Below the pieces are notes generated by a model that was not told the origin of the DNA, ran no database searches, and saw only the letters and a program-made list of their open reading frames with translations. Positions 34,388 to 43,965 of a stretch of 64,000 bases of DNA are shown here, in pieces. Made by a program: the position numbers and the translations under genes. This DNA comes from Arthrobacter crystallopoietes (GTDB lineage Bacteria; Actinomycetota; Actinomycetes; Actinomycetales; Micrococcaceae), in the NCBI RefSeq assembly GCF_017603825.1, contig NZ_CP072014.1:3720001-3784000 (forward strand). The letters are read 5' to 3'. The first letter of the stretch is position 1. Each line of letters starts with the position of its first letter.

Positions 34388-35959
34388 CTACTTGTTGACG
34401 GCCACGGCCTGCAGCAGTTCGGGGGCCCGGCGGTCGTACCACTTCCCGCCGGCCCGCAACCCGACAAAGAGCAGCACAGCGCCCAGCACCAAACCGACAG
34501 CCAGCGCGGCCCAGCTCCAGATCGCGTTGCCGGTGAGCATCGCGGCAAGCAGCAAACCTGCTTCCGGGAGCACCAGCAGCAGTTGGACCGCCATGCCGCC
34601 CATCTGCACAATCATCATCCGGGTGGTTGAGCCGGGCGGAGTCTTGAAGGGGCTCTCCCCTGGCAACGGCACGTTGTAGGTATAGCGGGCCGACACCACG
34701 CTGGAGAGCCCGAAGCCGGTCAGCAGGGTGCCCAGCGACAGGCCCAGCACGCCGGGCAGCAGCTCCCAGCTACCCAGCCAGAAGAAGGGTACGACGGCGA
34801 AAACCAGTGTCACCGGCAGCGCGAAGACCGCGCAGGCCAGCACGCGCCCGGCCCGGTCCGCCAGACCGCTGACGCCGGTGGTCAGGTGCAGGGCGAAGGC
34901 GGTGTTGTCGTAGGAGATGTCAGCCGAGATGCCGAAGGCGAGCAGGAACGCCATGATCGGGCCAAGCCACATCATGAAACTGAAATCGCCGCCCTGCGAG
35001 AAGGCGAAGACCATCACCACCGGAATCAGCGGAACGGAAATCAGCGAAGCACCGTACCGCGGGTCCTTGAACCAATAAGTGAGGGCCCGGGCCGCGACGG
35101 CGCCGGCGGGCGTGGCCGGAAAGCGGGAGAAGAAGCCCAGGCGGCCGCCGGCCCGGCGGGTTACCGAATTGTACGGCGGCGTCACCAGTGCACGGGCCAG
35201 GCTGATTTTCCACAACCAGGCGATCAGGGCCAGGAACGCCACACCGATGGCGAAACGGGCCGCCGCCACGACCCAGTTTCCCAGCGCCAAATCGCCGGGC
35301 ACTGCCCAGATGCTCCCCAGCGGGGTCCACGCGAGGGTGTCGGCCAGCGAGGGGAGGAAGTCGCGCGAGCTCTGCAGCCCCTCGGTGACGCCAATGATGA
35401 TCGGGCCCAGGAGCATCAGCGGAATGATGCCGATAATCCCGCTGAGGTCCTTGAACCGGCGGGAGCTTGCCAGCGTGGTCGACGCTGACGTTGTAAGCCG
35501 GGAGAGCGCGATGCAGGTCAGAACAGCGACGGCGGCACAGGGTATGGCGGCAACCATCGCCACGGGCTGGCGCCACCACATGGCCGCCTGGCCCAACGCC
35601 GCCAGCAAGGTGACCAGGCCCGGAATTCCTATGACGCCACCGATGGCCAGTCCCAGCAGCAGCTGGCGCATGGGCACGGCGAACGTGACAAAACGGGCCG
35701 GATCCAATGTCATATCGACGCCGGTGGCCACCATGGGGATCAGCGCCCAGCCCAGGAACGCTGCCGCACCGCCGAGGATGACGGCCATCCGCCCTATCCC
35801 CGGTTCGTGCGTAGCCAGCAGGATGAGCCCGGCGATGAGCAGCACCAGGACACCCAGCGCATAGAGGCCGCCCAGGATGACACCGACCAACTGCCAGGGG
35901 CTGCGCTTGAAGCCGTTGCGCAACAGGGTCAGCTTGAGCCTTACGAGGTGCGCAACCAC
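34388..35959 (-). CDS. ABC transporter permease (exporter type)
   Basis: A 523-residue membrane protein with about 12 hydrophobic segments. It has no signature that names the substrate. It begins with GTG inside the last codons of the ATPase gene (19 bp overlap), so the two proteins are made together. This pairing of one ATPase with one large 12-helix permease is a common actinobacterial exporter layout. Substrate unknown. Confidence 0.85.
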   Translation of the reverse strand: MVAHLVRLKLTLLRNGFKRSPWQLVGVILGGLYALGVLVLLIAGLILLATHEPGIGRMAVILGGAAAFLGWALIPMVATGVDMTLDPARFVTFAVPMRQLLLGLAIGGVIGIPGLVTLLAALGQAAMWWRQPVAMVAAIPCAAVAVLTCIALSRLTTSASTTLASSRRFKDLSGIIGIIPLMLLGPIIIGVTEGLQSSRDFLPSLADTLAWTPLGSIWAVPGDLALGNWVVAAARFAIGVAFLALIAWLWKISLARALVTPPYNSVTRRAGGRLGFFSRFPATPAGAVAARALTYWFKDPRYGASLISVPLIPVVMVFAFSQGGDFSFMMWLGPIMAFLLAFGISADISYDNTAFALHLTTGVSGLADRAGRVLACAVFALPVTLVFAVVPFFWLGSWELLPGVLGLSLGTLLTGFGLSSVVSARYTYNVPLPGESPFKTPPGSTTRMMIVQMGGMAVQLLLVLPEAGLLLAAMLTGNAIWSWAALAVGLVLGAVLLFVGLRAGGKWYDRRAPELLQAVAVNK

Positions 35960-36804
35960 TCGAGCCCCTCCGCCTGGTTCCGGCCGCCGACCAACTGCAC
36001 GAACCGGTCCTCGAGGCTGGCGCCGGCCCGGACCTCGTCCACAGTGCCGGCCGCCAGCACGTTGCCGTTAGCGATGACGGCAACATGGTCGCACATGCGC
36101 TGGACGAGGTCCATCACGTGGCTCGAGACGATCACGGTGCCGCCGGAGTCCACGTAATCGTGCAAAATGTCGCGGATGTTGGCCGCCGACACCGGGTCCA
36201 CCGCTTCGAAGGGCTCATCCAGCACCAGAAGTTTGGGCGCATGGATCAATGCAGAAGCCAGCGCGATTTTCTTGGTCATGCCCGCCGAGTAATCCACCAC
36301 CAGCGTGCCTGCGTCATTGGTCAGGTCCATCGCCCGCAGCAAGTCCGCCACCCGGCTGGCCACGGTCTCCCGGTCCATCCCGCGCAGCAGGCCCGCGTAG
36401 GTGACCAGTTGCTCACCGGTCAGCCGGTCAAAAAGCCGCACGCCGTCGGGCAGCACTCCCATCAGCCGCTTGGCTTCCAGCGGCTGGGCCCACACATCGA
36501 TACCGTGCACCCAGGCCTGGCCGTAGTCGGGACGCAGCAATCCCGTTGCCATGGACAATGAGGTGGTCTTGCCCGCGCCGTTGGGCCCCACCAGGCCGTA
36601 AAAGGATCCTGCCGGCACATCCAGGTTCACGCCGTTGACGGCGATCTTCCCGCCGAAGCGCTTGGCCAGACCGCGGACGGCCAGCGCCGGTGCACGCGGC
36701 GGAACTGCGGCTGCCTCGGCCTGCTGGACCGGCTCGGAGTAGTCAGATGGCGCAGGAGAAGCCGTGCCGGAATCGGCAGGCGGCCAGGCGTCGGGGGATG
36801 TCAT
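35941..36804 (-). CDS. ABC transporter ATP-binding protein
   Basis: A 287-residue ATPase. A Pro/Ala-rich N-terminal tail of about 40 residues precedes the domain. Walker A is GPNGAGKTTSLSM, the signature region is VDYSAGMTKKIALAS (a YSAGM variant of LSGGQ), Walker B is LLVLDEPFEAVDP and the switch His is in VIVSSHVMD. It pairs with the permease that overlaps its 3' end. The role is export of an unknown compound. Confidence 0.93.
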   Translation of the reverse strand: MTSPDAWPPADSGTASPAPSDYSEPVQQAEAAAVPPRAPALAVRGLAKRFGGKIAVNGVNLDVPAGSFYGLVGPNGAGKTTSLSMATGLLRPDYGQAWVHGIDVWAQPLEAKRLMGVLPDGVRLFDRLTGEQLVTYAGLLRGMDRETVASRVADLLRAMDLTNDAGTLVVDYSAGMTKKIALASALIHAPKLLVLDEPFEAVDPVSAANIRDILHDYVDSGGTVIVSSHVMDLVQRMCDHVAVIANGNVLAAGTVDEVRAGASLEDRFVQLVGGRNQAEGLEWLRTS

Positions 36805-36852
36805 GAACCCACGGTAACAACGCAGGTTCCCTGTTCACATCATCCGCAAGGA

Positions 36853-37965
36853 CTAAAAATCTTCCCTCACGGCGGCACGCTCGTACTGCGGGGCCCAGGG
36901 CAGATCATGGCCGAGTTCGACTGCGGCGCGCTGCCACCAGTGCGGGTCACGCAGGGCGGCGCGCGCGATCAGGACGGCGTCGGCATCGCCGTCGGAAATA
37001 ATGCGGTCGGCATGCCTGGCCGAGGAAATCAGCCCGACCGCGCCGACGGGCAGGCCCGTCCGCTGCCGGAGTTCTGCTGCGAGGGGCACCTGGTAACCGG
37101 GAGCCAGCGGAATGCGGACACCGGGTACGGCCCCACCGCTGGAAACATCGACGAAATCCACTCCGTGCTCACGCGCGGCCGCCGCGATCCGCGAAACCGA
37201 CTCGGGGTCCAGCCCGCCCGGGGCCCAGTCCGAGGCCGAAACACGCAGCAGCAGCGGCATGGCATCAGGGATCGCCCCGCGGACTGCGTCGATGACCGCA
37301 AGCAGCAGCTTTGACCGCTTCAGCTCGGATCCTCCCCAGGCATCGTCCCGGTTATTGACCAGGGGGCTGAGGAACTGGTGCAGCAGGTAGCCGTGGGCAC
37401 CATGAATTTCGATGGTGTCGAAACCGGCCCAGACGGCACGCGCTGCCGCATCCCTGAAGTCCGTAATGAGTTGCTGGATTCCGTCTTCATCCAGGGCCTC
37501 CGGTGCGTCCAGTCCGCCAAACGGTTCGCTGGTCGGGGCGAGGGTCCGCCAGCCGCCTTCCGAGCGTGGGACACTTCCACGTTCGACGGCGAAAGGCCAG
37601 TAGGTAGACGCCTTACGGCCGGCATGGGCGAGCTGAATGCCGATCTTCGCACCCGCTGCCCCGTGCCGGTGCACAAATTCCGTGATCCGGCTCCAAGCAT
37701 CTGCCTGCGCGTCGGTCCAGATGCCGGTGTCGCGGCCGCTGATGCGCCCTGCGGCGCTTACCGCCGTGGCTTCGGTCAGGATCAGTGCTGCTCCCCCGAC
37801 CGCGAACTGGCCCAGATGCATCAGATGCCAGTCGTTGGGCACTCCCGGGGCATCCGAGCCGTCCACGGAGTACTGGCACATCGGTGCCACCCATCCGCGG
37901 TGCGCCAGCTCCAGACCCCGCAGCGCTATCGGACTGAACAGTCCGGTTGTTGCGTCGGCAGCCAC
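36853..37965 (-). CDS. NADH:flavin oxidoreductase / old yellow enzyme (YqjM class)
   Basis: A 370-residue FMN-dependent ene-reductase of the thermophilic-like OYE class. Conserved parts include VAPMCQYSVDG with the redox-tuning Cys, QLAHAGRKAS, and IEIHGAHGYLLHQFLSPLVNNRDD. It reduces activated C=C bonds; the natural substrate is not known. It starts with GTG (MAADATTGLFSPIALRG). It ends 48 bp before the start of the ABC ATPase; the divergence of roles suggests separate transcription. Confidence 0.93.
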   Translation of the reverse strand: MAADATTGLFSPIALRGLELAHRGWVAPMCQYSVDGSDAPGVPNDWHLMHLGQFAVGGAALILTEATAVSAAGRISGRDTGIWTDAQADAWSRITEFVHRHGAAGAKIGIQLAHAGRKASTYWPFAVERGSVPRSEGGWRTLAPTSEPFGGLDAPEALDEDGIQQLITDFRDAAARAVWAGFDTIEIHGAHGYLLHQFLSPLVNNRDDAWGGSELKRSKLLLAVIDAVRGAIPDAMPLLLRVSASDWAPGGLDPESVSRIAAAAREHGVDFVDVSSGGAVPGVRIPLAPGYQVPLAAELRQRTGLPVGAVGLISSARHADRIISDGDADAVLIARAALRDPHWWQRAAVELGHDLPWAPQYERAAVREDF

Positions 37966-37976
37966 CGGGCCCGCCT

Positions 37977-38945
37977 TTAAAAGAGCGCCCGGGCCAAGGC
38001 CTGACGGGCTTTGGAAACCCGTGGGTCCGTAGCTCCGACAACCTCGAACAAGTCCACCAGGCGCGCGCGTGCCGCTTCGCGATCATCGCCCGCGGTCCGC
38101 GCGACAAACTTGACCAGCCGCGCGAACGCATCTTCGACATGGCCGCCGGAGACGTCCAGGTCCGCCACCGCCAGCTGTGCTGCAAGATCATCCGGGTTCT
38201 CCGCCGCGGCGGCGCGGATAGCTGCGCCATCGGCACCCTCCAGGCGCTGCATCAGTTCAACCTGCGCCAACCCGGTCTTAGCTTCGTTATCGGCAGGCTG
38301 CTCGGCCAGCGCCTTGCGGTAGGCGGCGGCAGCGGCAGCATAGTCGCCGGCTTCGATCGCGTCGAACGCCTCCTGGTGCAGAGGCGGCAGCGGCGGTTCG
38401 GCCGGGGCCTCCTCCTGGCCGTCGGCAGAACCGGCGCGCCCCGTCACTCCGTTGGCTTCAGCCACCTTGAGCAGTTCCTCGACAAACGAGCGCAGTTCCT
38501 CTTCGCTGGCGAGGCCCTGAAACAACGGAATGGGCTGGCCCTTCAGCAAGGCCACGGCCGCAGGCACGCTCTGCAGCTGGAACGCTTGCCCGATGCCGGG
38601 GCTGGCCTCCACGTCAACCCGCGCCAGAATGAACCGGCCGGCGTATTCGTCCGCCACCTTCTTGAACACGGCGGACAACTGCTGGGCGAGATCGCTGTAT
38701 CCGGCCGTGAGTTCCACGATCACCGGAACCTGCGCGGAAAGCTGGACCAGGGAAGAGAAGCTCTCCTGATTGACGTCCACGATGTAAGGCACGCGGGCGC
38801 CGTTGCCGTCCTGACCGGCGGGCGCCGCCGAACCGGGCGCGTTGCCCGCCGGCTGCTGCGGCCGCTTGAGCGCGGACAGATCCACGGCTCCGCGGAGATT
38901 GAGGGATGACGGCGCAGGGCCCTGCCCTGAAGCTGGAATGCTCAT
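37977..38945 (-). CDS. ybbN: Thioredoxin-fold/TPR protein, YbbN (CnoX)-like
   Basis: A 322-residue protein: about 60 polar residues, a thioredoxin-like domain (residues 60-165), then tetratricopeptide helices. The redox CxxC is replaced, around VELTAGYSDL, so it cannot catalyse dithiol exchange. E. coli YbbN/CnoX behaves as a co-chaperone that hands substrates to GroEL or DnaK. A similar holdase role is expected here. It starts 11 bp upstream of, and runs into, the OYE gene on the same strand, so both may share a transcript. Confidence 0.88.
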   Translation of the reverse strand: MSIPASGQGPAPSSLNLRGAVDLSALKRPQQPAGNAPGSAAPAGQDGNGARVPYIVDVNQESFSSLVQLSAQVPVIVELTAGYSDLAQQLSAVFKKVADEYAGRFILARVDVEASPGIGQAFQLQSVPAAVALLKGQPIPLFQGLASEEELRSFVEELLKVAEANGVTGRAGSADGQEEAPAEPPLPPLHQEAFDAIEAGDYAAAAAAYRKALAEQPADNEAKTGLAQVELMQRLEGADGAAIRAAAAENPDDLAAQLAVADLDVSGGHVEDAFARLVKFVARTAGDDREAARARLVDLFEVVGATDPRVSKARQALARALF

Positions 38946-39004
38946 GACATCACACTAATACGGATCCTCGGGGCCTTCCGAATTCTGTGGGCCGGTGTTC
39001 GGTC

Positions 39005-40726
39005 TTACTTCAGGCGGACATCCACCAGGTCCTGGGCCACGCCGATAACGGTGATCGGCTCCTTCGATCCTGCCGGCGGAACATAGATGGCTACGGACTC
39101 ACCGTAAGTTACGTCCACGCCCTTCGTGGTGGACTTCTCCCCGGCCAGCGCCGCAAACTCTTCAGAGAGTCCGACGGTGGCTCCCGGCTCCGAAGGAACG
39201 CTGCTCATGACGTTGCGCATGTAGCCGTAGACCATGGCACCGCCGTCGGCGGTCTTGAGCGCCCGTACGGACTTTCCGTCGACGCTGCGGCTGAAGGAGA
39301 TCTCCGCATTGTCATTGGACGCGACCTGATCCTTCTGGAAGGACGTGATCTGTTCGGCGAACGTATTCTCCGCGACGGCTTCCTTGTTCTTGCCGTCCGT
39401 CAGGTAGCCGGCCAGCAGGTCCAGGGCCTCCTGCGGCGCGTGCAGCAGGCCGTCCTTGCTGTCGGCCGGCACCGACGGGGACCCTCCCTTTTCGGTGGAG
39501 ACCTGGGGGAAGGTTGTACCGGGCAGCATCTGCACGGCGTGAATCATCTTGTAGTTCTCCCGCGGCGTTGCCTGCGAGAGCACCACTACCTGCGGAACCG
39601 GGTTGTCGTCGCCCCGAGTCACCGCCACAACGGTTCGGGGCCACTCCGGGCCGCTGTCGACCATGGAGGTCAGAACCGGATCGGCGGCAACGGGCACGGG
39701 TGCAGCCACATCGCCGTTCTCCGCACGCACCTTGTAGTTGGCCTCGCGCAGTGCGAGGGCTGCGCCGCCGACCCGGGCGTTGAGTTCGCCGGCGTCGCGA
39801 GCAGCGTCACCCGCGGTGACAGCTCCGGCCACGGCATCCATAATGCGGTTCAACTGCCCGTCCAGCACGACGGGGTAGCCGGCCGCTGCCGTCTCGGGCG
39901 AAGCGGCGGGCTCGCTGGCGTGCGCCGGCAGGACCTGCGCGGTCAGCGCTGTTCCTGCGGCGAGCACGACGGCCAAGGCGCCGGCGCCGGAACGACGTGT
40001 AACGGCACGCGATTCAGCCGTTCCGGCAGAGTCACGCTGGCCGCCCCCTGCTGCCACACGGCGGCCGCCGACAGTTGCGGTCTCATTTAGGCTGTCGGTC
40101 GGCCGGTTACCCGGCCCACCGGCCGGGGCAGCTCCGCCGCCGCGGCGGGAAATGATGCCGATGGCCAGTCCGAGCACTGCCAGCAGCGCGCCGATAATGA
40201 TCAGGGCGATGCTCCCGGGAGAAGAGGTGTCGTTCGGCCAGCTAACCGTCACGTTCGTGGGGGCGGGCTTGGTACCGTCCGCGGCCAGCAGGATCGACCA
40301 CTCGCCCTCGGCCGGCGCAATCCACCGATGCTCGGTGCTTTGCTCGGCGGTCTCCTCGCTGACCCACAGGTCCGATCCTGCGGGGTTGGGAACCTTGGCG
40401 TCTCCCTCTACGGCGGTGCCCTGCAGTTGTCCGTCTTCTATGGCGGAAATTGAAGTATGCGCGGCCTCGCCGACCCAGGCGTCGACGTCGCCGGCACGGC
40501 CCACCGCCAGGAAGAACTCTCCCTCGCCTTCAACCGTGATGTCCACGCGTTCATCATCCACGCCCAGTACGCCGGGCTCGATCACCGTTACCGGTGCCGT
40601 TGATTCAGCCGCTGAATAGTTCGCGGAAACTGTCTCGGGAGGTGCCCAGACGGTTCGCAGCGCGATTCCGAGCACCACGGCGAGGAGGCCGGCTGCAATC
40701 AGGGCAACTGCAATTTTCAAACGCAC
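39005..40726 (-). CDS. Large two-part membrane/exported protein of unknown function (DUF8094-like)
   Basis: A protein of about 573 residues. Helix 1 is at the N-terminus (AVALIAAGLLAVVLGIAL). An outside domain of about 140 residues follows, then helix 2 (IALIIIGALLAVLGLAIGI), then about 50 Gly/Arg-rich cytoplasmic residues. A second signal-like segment comes next, RRSGAGALAVVLAAGTALTA followed by AHASEPAA, with an AxA cleavage pattern. The last 290 residues look exported. I do not know the function; related Arthrobacter proteins carry vague names. GTG at 40726 is preferred (AGG upstream) to a TTG at 40741. It ends 59 bp before ybbN's start. Confidence 0.75.
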   Translation of the reverse strand: MRLKIAVALIAAGLLAVVLGIALRTVWAPPETVSANYSAAESTAPVTVIEPGVLGVDDERVDITVEGEGEFFLAVGRAGDVDAWVGEAAHTSISAIEDGQLQGTAVEGDAKVPNPAGSDLWVSEETAEQSTEHRWIAPAEGEWSILLAADGTKPAPTNVTVSWPNDTSSPGSIALIIIGALLAVLGLAIGIISRRGGGAAPAGGPGNRPTDSLNETATVGGRRVAAGGGQRDSAGTAESRAVTRRSGAGALAVVLAAGTALTAQVLPAHASEPAASPETAAAGYPVVLDGQLNRIMDAVAGAVTAGDAARDAGELNARVGGAALALREANYKVRAENGDVAAPVPVAADPVLTSMVDSGPEWPRTVVAVTRGDDNPVPQVVVLSQATPRENYKMIHAVQMLPGTTFPQVSTEKGGSPSVPADSKDGLLHAPQEALDLLAGYLTDGKNKEAVAENTFAEQITSFQKDQVASNDNAEISFSRSVDGKSVRALKTADGGAMVYGYMRNVMSSVPSEPGATVGLSEEFAALAGEKSTTKGVDVTYGESVAIYVPPAGSKEPITVIGVAQDLVDVRLK

Positions 40727-41007
40727 AAAAATACCTATCAATCGTCGCTGCGGGGCATGACGCCCGCGTCAAACCGCGGCAGGACAGGGTCAATCCGCGG
40801 GTAGAAATGTCATCGCTCGTCATCGGCCGAGCTTTTATAACCCTATGGTAACGAAAAAGACTGTTAGAGTGCCTTCTTGGTGACAGCCGCCACCCGGGCA
40901 ACGGCGTTCCGGCCCTGCCACCGTGGTTACTGCTGGCAACCGCTGATACTCTTCGAGAAAGTCCATCCCGTCTACGTTCGCGGGCTGAGGGAAACAGGTT
41001 AGTACGC

Positions 41008-42294
41008 GTGAGGGAGCATACAGGAAATCCGGCTGATGCCGAGGGCAACGACAACTCCGGTGAACCGGAGGCCGCGCTCCCGGTCCCGGCCACGACGCAG
41101 GCCCGCCGGAAATCCGTCCTCACCGCCCTCGGCCGGATCGGCGCCTCCATTCCGCGCGCCCAGCCGCGTCTCCGGTTCGAAATGCCACCGGAAGCCCGGA
41201 CACCTGATGAGGCTGACGACGTCGAGCCGCCGCCTCCCGCCGCTGTCTCCGGCTATACCGCTGCCCACCATCCCATCCACTTCGGTTTCATGGCGACCGT
41301 CGGAGTCGGCATGGCGTTGCTGCTGTATTTCATCCTCACCAACATCGGTGAACTGCTCGGTTGGATCACCGCCGCGCTCTTCATCGCACTCGGCTTGGAT
41401 CCGATTGTGCGGTGGCTGGAGAGCAAGGGCTTGCCGCGGCCGGCCGGAGTTGTCGCCGTCGTCCTTGCGTTGGCCGGGCTTCTGGCAGCGTTCTTCTCCA
41501 CGCTCATTCCGACAATCGTCAATCAGACAACACAGATCGTGGCCAACGCGCCTAGATACGTCGACGAATTCCTGGAGTCGCCGGTATTCCAATCCATCGA
41601 CGAACGGTTCCAGGTCCGCAACCGCGTGGATGAGGAAGTGGCCAGGTTCTTTGCCAACTCAGACGCGGTCACCGGCATCTTCGGGGGCGTGCTCGGCGTC
41701 GGCAGCAGGGTCTTTCAAGGTGCCTTCGGGACACTGATCGTGCTGGTTCTGACACTGTATTTCCTCGCCTCGTTGCCGGCAATGAAGGTCTGGGCCTACC
41801 GGCTCGCGCCGAGGTCGCGGCGGCAACGCGTCCAGTTCCTCGCCGAGGAAATCACCGGCAGCGTCGGCAGTTATGTGATCGGGCAGGCCTGCGTTGCCCT
41901 CGTCAACGCACTGGTAGCCTTCATCGCCATGTCCATCGCCGGCGTTCCATTCAGTGTGTTGCTGGCATTCCTCGTAGCACTGCTCGCCTTCATCCCATTG
42001 GTGGGCGGCATGATCGCCGGGATCATGGTCTCGCTCGTGGCGCTCACCGTGGACTGGCAGACGGCTGTGCTCTTTGCCATCATCTACTTCGCCTACCTGC
42101 AGTTCGAGGCGTACTTCGTCTCGCCCCGGATCATGCAGCGCGCGGTCGCCGTGCCGGGTGCCGTTGCGGTCATCGCCGTCATTGCCGGCGGACTGCTAAT
42201 GGGCGTCCTCGGTGCCCTCATGGCGATTCCTGCAGCGGCGGCCGTGATGCTGCTGCTCAAGGAGGTCATCATTAGCCGGCAAGACCAGCGCTAG
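41008..42294 (+). CDS. AI-2E family transporter
   Basis: A 428-residue membrane protein. A polar N-terminus of about 85 residues is followed by the AI-2E/PF01594 layout: two to three helices, a long amphipathic outer segment (residues 165-220), then five more helices with PLVGGMIAGIMVSLVAL. Family members have been linked to autoinducer export or Na+/H+ antiport; the real role here is unknown. GTG 41008 is the start. It diverges from the DUF8094-like gene. Confidence 0.9.
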   Translation: MREHTGNPADAEGNDNSGEPEAALPVPATTQARRKSVLTALGRIGASIPRAQPRLRFEMPPEARTPDEADDVEPPPPAAVSGYTAAHHPIHFGFMATVGVGMALLLYFILTNIGELLGWITAALFIALGLDPIVRWLESKGLPRPAGVVAVVLALAGLLAAFFSTLIPTIVNQTTQIVANAPRYVDEFLESPVFQSIDERFQVRNRVDEEVARFFANSDAVTGIFGGVLGVGSRVFQGAFGTLIVLVLTLYFLASLPAMKVWAYRLAPRSRRQRVQFLAEEITGSVGSYVIGQACVALVNALVAFIAMSIAGVPFSVLLAFLVALLAFIPLVGGMIAGIMVSLVALTVDWQTAVLFAIIYFAYLQFEAYFVSPRIMQRAVAVPGAVAVIAVIAGGLLMGVLGALMAIPAAAAVMLLLKEVIISRQDQR

Positions 42295-42315
42295 CCTAAC
42301 GCGGGAATTCCTCGG

Positions 42316-42642
42316 CTAGCGGTAACGGAAACTTCGGGTCTTCCAGCAATGCGGGTGCCAGTGCCTCCGTTCGGCCAGCGCCGTTTCCGCACCGAAGAGC
42401 GAGTCCTGCCGCCATGCCACCAGGTGTTCCACGCCGGGGCGGATCATCTGCCCGCACCCCGGGCAGGTGTAGTCCTTGGCAGCGCTGCCCGGCGTTATCC
42501 GCCGCACGTTCCACTCCCCGTCGGGCGCGCTCTGCCGTTCCGGGATGCCGGCCCGGGCGCGGTCCAGGTCAAGCTCGGCGCCCTGTGCCCATTTACGTGA
42601 CGCCGTCGCGGTGCGGCGGCGTGGACGGTTTGAACGGGGCAT
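42316..42642 (-). CDS. Small zinc-ribbon protein (often named ATP/GTP-binding protein)
   Basis: A 108-residue basic protein. It has one CPGCG knuckle near residue 62 and a possible second metal-binding site RHWHPHCW near residue 95. The N-terminus is strongly Arg-rich ([16 protein letters not shown]). Databases often call it ATP/GTP-binding, but no P-loop is seen. It faces away from nucS, whose start is 58 bp from its own. A nucleic-acid role is likely from the charge. Confidence 0.8.
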   Translation of the reverse strand: MPRSNRPRRRTATASRKWAQGAELDLDRARAGIPERQSAPDGEWNVRRITPGSAAKDYTCPGCGQMIRPGVEHLVAWRQDSLFGAETALAERRHWHPHCWKTRSFRYR

Positions 42643-42700
42643 GGCTCAATTCTGCCCCACCAAACAGGGGCCTGCACAAACTAACGTAAAGTGGCCTACT

Positions 42701-43396
42701 GTGCGTTTAGTTATTGCCCGCTGCTCAGTTGATTACATCGGCCGTCTCCGTGCCCATCTGCCACTGGCAACACGCCTGCTGATGGTCAAGGCGGATGGCT
42801 CCGTTCTCATCCATTCCGACGGCGGCTCCTACAAGCCGCTGAACTGGATGAGCCCACCCGCCAGGCTCCGTGTCGAGGCTCCGGACGAAACGGATGCTGC
42901 CGGCGGAGTAGCCGAAGTCTGGCACGTCCAGCATGCCAAGAGCGACGACCGGCTGGTCATCCAGATCCACGAGCAGCTCCACGAGTTCAGCCACGAACTC
43001 GGCGTCGATCCGGGCCTGGTCAAGGACGGCGTGGAAGCAGACCTGCAGCGTTTGCTGGCCGAGCAGATCCACACTCTCGGCGAGGGCTACAGCCTGATCC
43101 GCCGGGAGTACATGACCGCCATCGGTCCGGTCGACATTCTTGCCCGCGATGCCACCGGCGCGACGGTGGCCGTGGAGCTCAAACGCCGCGGCGATATCGA
43201 CGGCGTGGAGCAGCTGACCCGCTACCTTGAACTACTGAACCGCGACCCCTTGCTGGCCCCGGTGAAGGGGGTCTTCGCGGCCCAGCAGATCAAGCCCCAG
43301 GCGCGGGTGCTGGCATCGGACCGCGGCATAGACTGCCTGACCTTGGACTACGACGCCATGCGCGGCGTTGACGACAGCGAAGCCCGCTTGTTCTGA
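42701..43396 (+). CDS. nucS: Endonuclease NucS (EndoMS mismatch endonuclease)
   Basis: A 231-residue protein. Actinobacteria without MutS/MutL use NucS to cut mismatched DNA. The N-terminal DNA-binding half ([15 protein letters not shown]) and the C-terminal PD-(D/E)XK half are both complete: GPVDILARD, then [21 protein letters not shown] with the catalytic Glu and Lys. The GTG start at 42701 gives the normal N-terminus; longer in-frame extensions overlap the opposite gene. Length matches the mycobacterial protein. Confidence 0.95.
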   Translation: MRLVIARCSVDYIGRLRAHLPLATRLLMVKADGSVLIHSDGGSYKPLNWMSPPARLRVEAPDETDAAGGVAEVWHVQHAKSDDRLVIQIHEQLHEFSHELGVDPGLVKDGVEADLQRLLAEQIHTLGEGYSLIRREYMTAIGPVDILARDATGATVAVELKRRGDIDGVEQLTRYLELLNRDPLLAPVKGVFAAQQIKPQARVLASDRGIDCLTLDYDAMRGVDDSEARLF

Positions 43397-43685
43397 GCCT
43401 GTCCGGATCGACTTTGAAAGCCGGCACGGGCGCTCCCACAACCACGGGAGAACATTTGCTTAACAAACGATTGAATGCCCCCACAGGCCGTTGACCTGCC
43501 CTTTTGCGTATGTGATGCTTAACGCAGTCTTTGTGTATGTGTGTTTTTCATGCTCGCAGGACATGTTGCGAGTGTGAAGCTCCTCACGGTTTCGGTGACC
43601 AGCCGGGCATGAGGTCTTCCACGGAGTGACCCCGGTCCGGTACGAGGTGTGCCGGGCTAAAAAGTTCCACTATGAGGAGAAATAA
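43397..43685 (+). promoter_or_regulatory. Leader region of the cold-shock gene
   Basis: These 289 bases carry no gene. TTGACC at 43491-43496 could be a -35 box, but the -10 box is unclear. A small hairpin (CTCGCA 43553-43558 with TGCGAG 43567-43572) and another G+C-rich pair around 43640-43660 lie in the presumed leader. A long untranslated leader is typical of cold-shock genes and often controls their translation. The ribosome site GAGGAG stands 6-7 bases before ATG 43686. Confidence 0.45.
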
Positions 43686-43889
43686 ATGGCACAGGGGACC
43701 GTCAAGTGGTTCAACGCTGAAAAGGGCTTCGGCTTCATTACCCCGGATGATTCCGACGGCGATGTTTTTGTCCACTACTCTGAAATCCAGACGGGTGGTT
43801 TCAAGACCCTGGATGAAAACCAGCGTGTGACCTTCGAGATCGGGCAGGGCGCCAAGGGACCGCAGGCCACCGGCGTAACCGTCATCTGA
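43686..43889 (+). CDS. cspA: Cold shock protein (CspA family)
   Basis: A 67-residue single CSD/OB-fold RNA chaperone. RNP1 is KGFGFIT and RNP2 is [19 protein letters not shown] at the N-terminus is near-invariant. It binds single-stranded nucleic acid and keeps mRNA unfolded in the cold. A strong ribosome site and long leader (43397-43685) suggest post-transcriptional control. A 14-bp perfect terminator hairpin follows and also serves murA on the other strand. Confidence 0.96.
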   Translation: MAQGTVKWFNAEKGFGFITPDDSDGDVFVHYSEIQTGGFKTLDENQRVTFEIGQGAKGPQATGVTVI

Positions 43890-43930
43890 TTTCGGATACC
43901 ACCTCGCGGCACCGCTGCGACGGACTTGCA

Positions 43931-43962
43931 CAGAGGTCCCCGGAGAGATCCGGGGACCTCTG
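43931..43962. terminator. Bidirectional terminator between cspA and murA
   Basis: The arms 43931-43944 and 43949-43962 are a perfect 14-bp inverted repeat (CAGAGGTCCCCGGA) with the 4-base loop gaga. It sits 41 bases after cspA and 3 bases after the murA stop on the other strand, so it can end both transcripts. Confidence 0.8.
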
Positions 43963-43965
43963 ACG

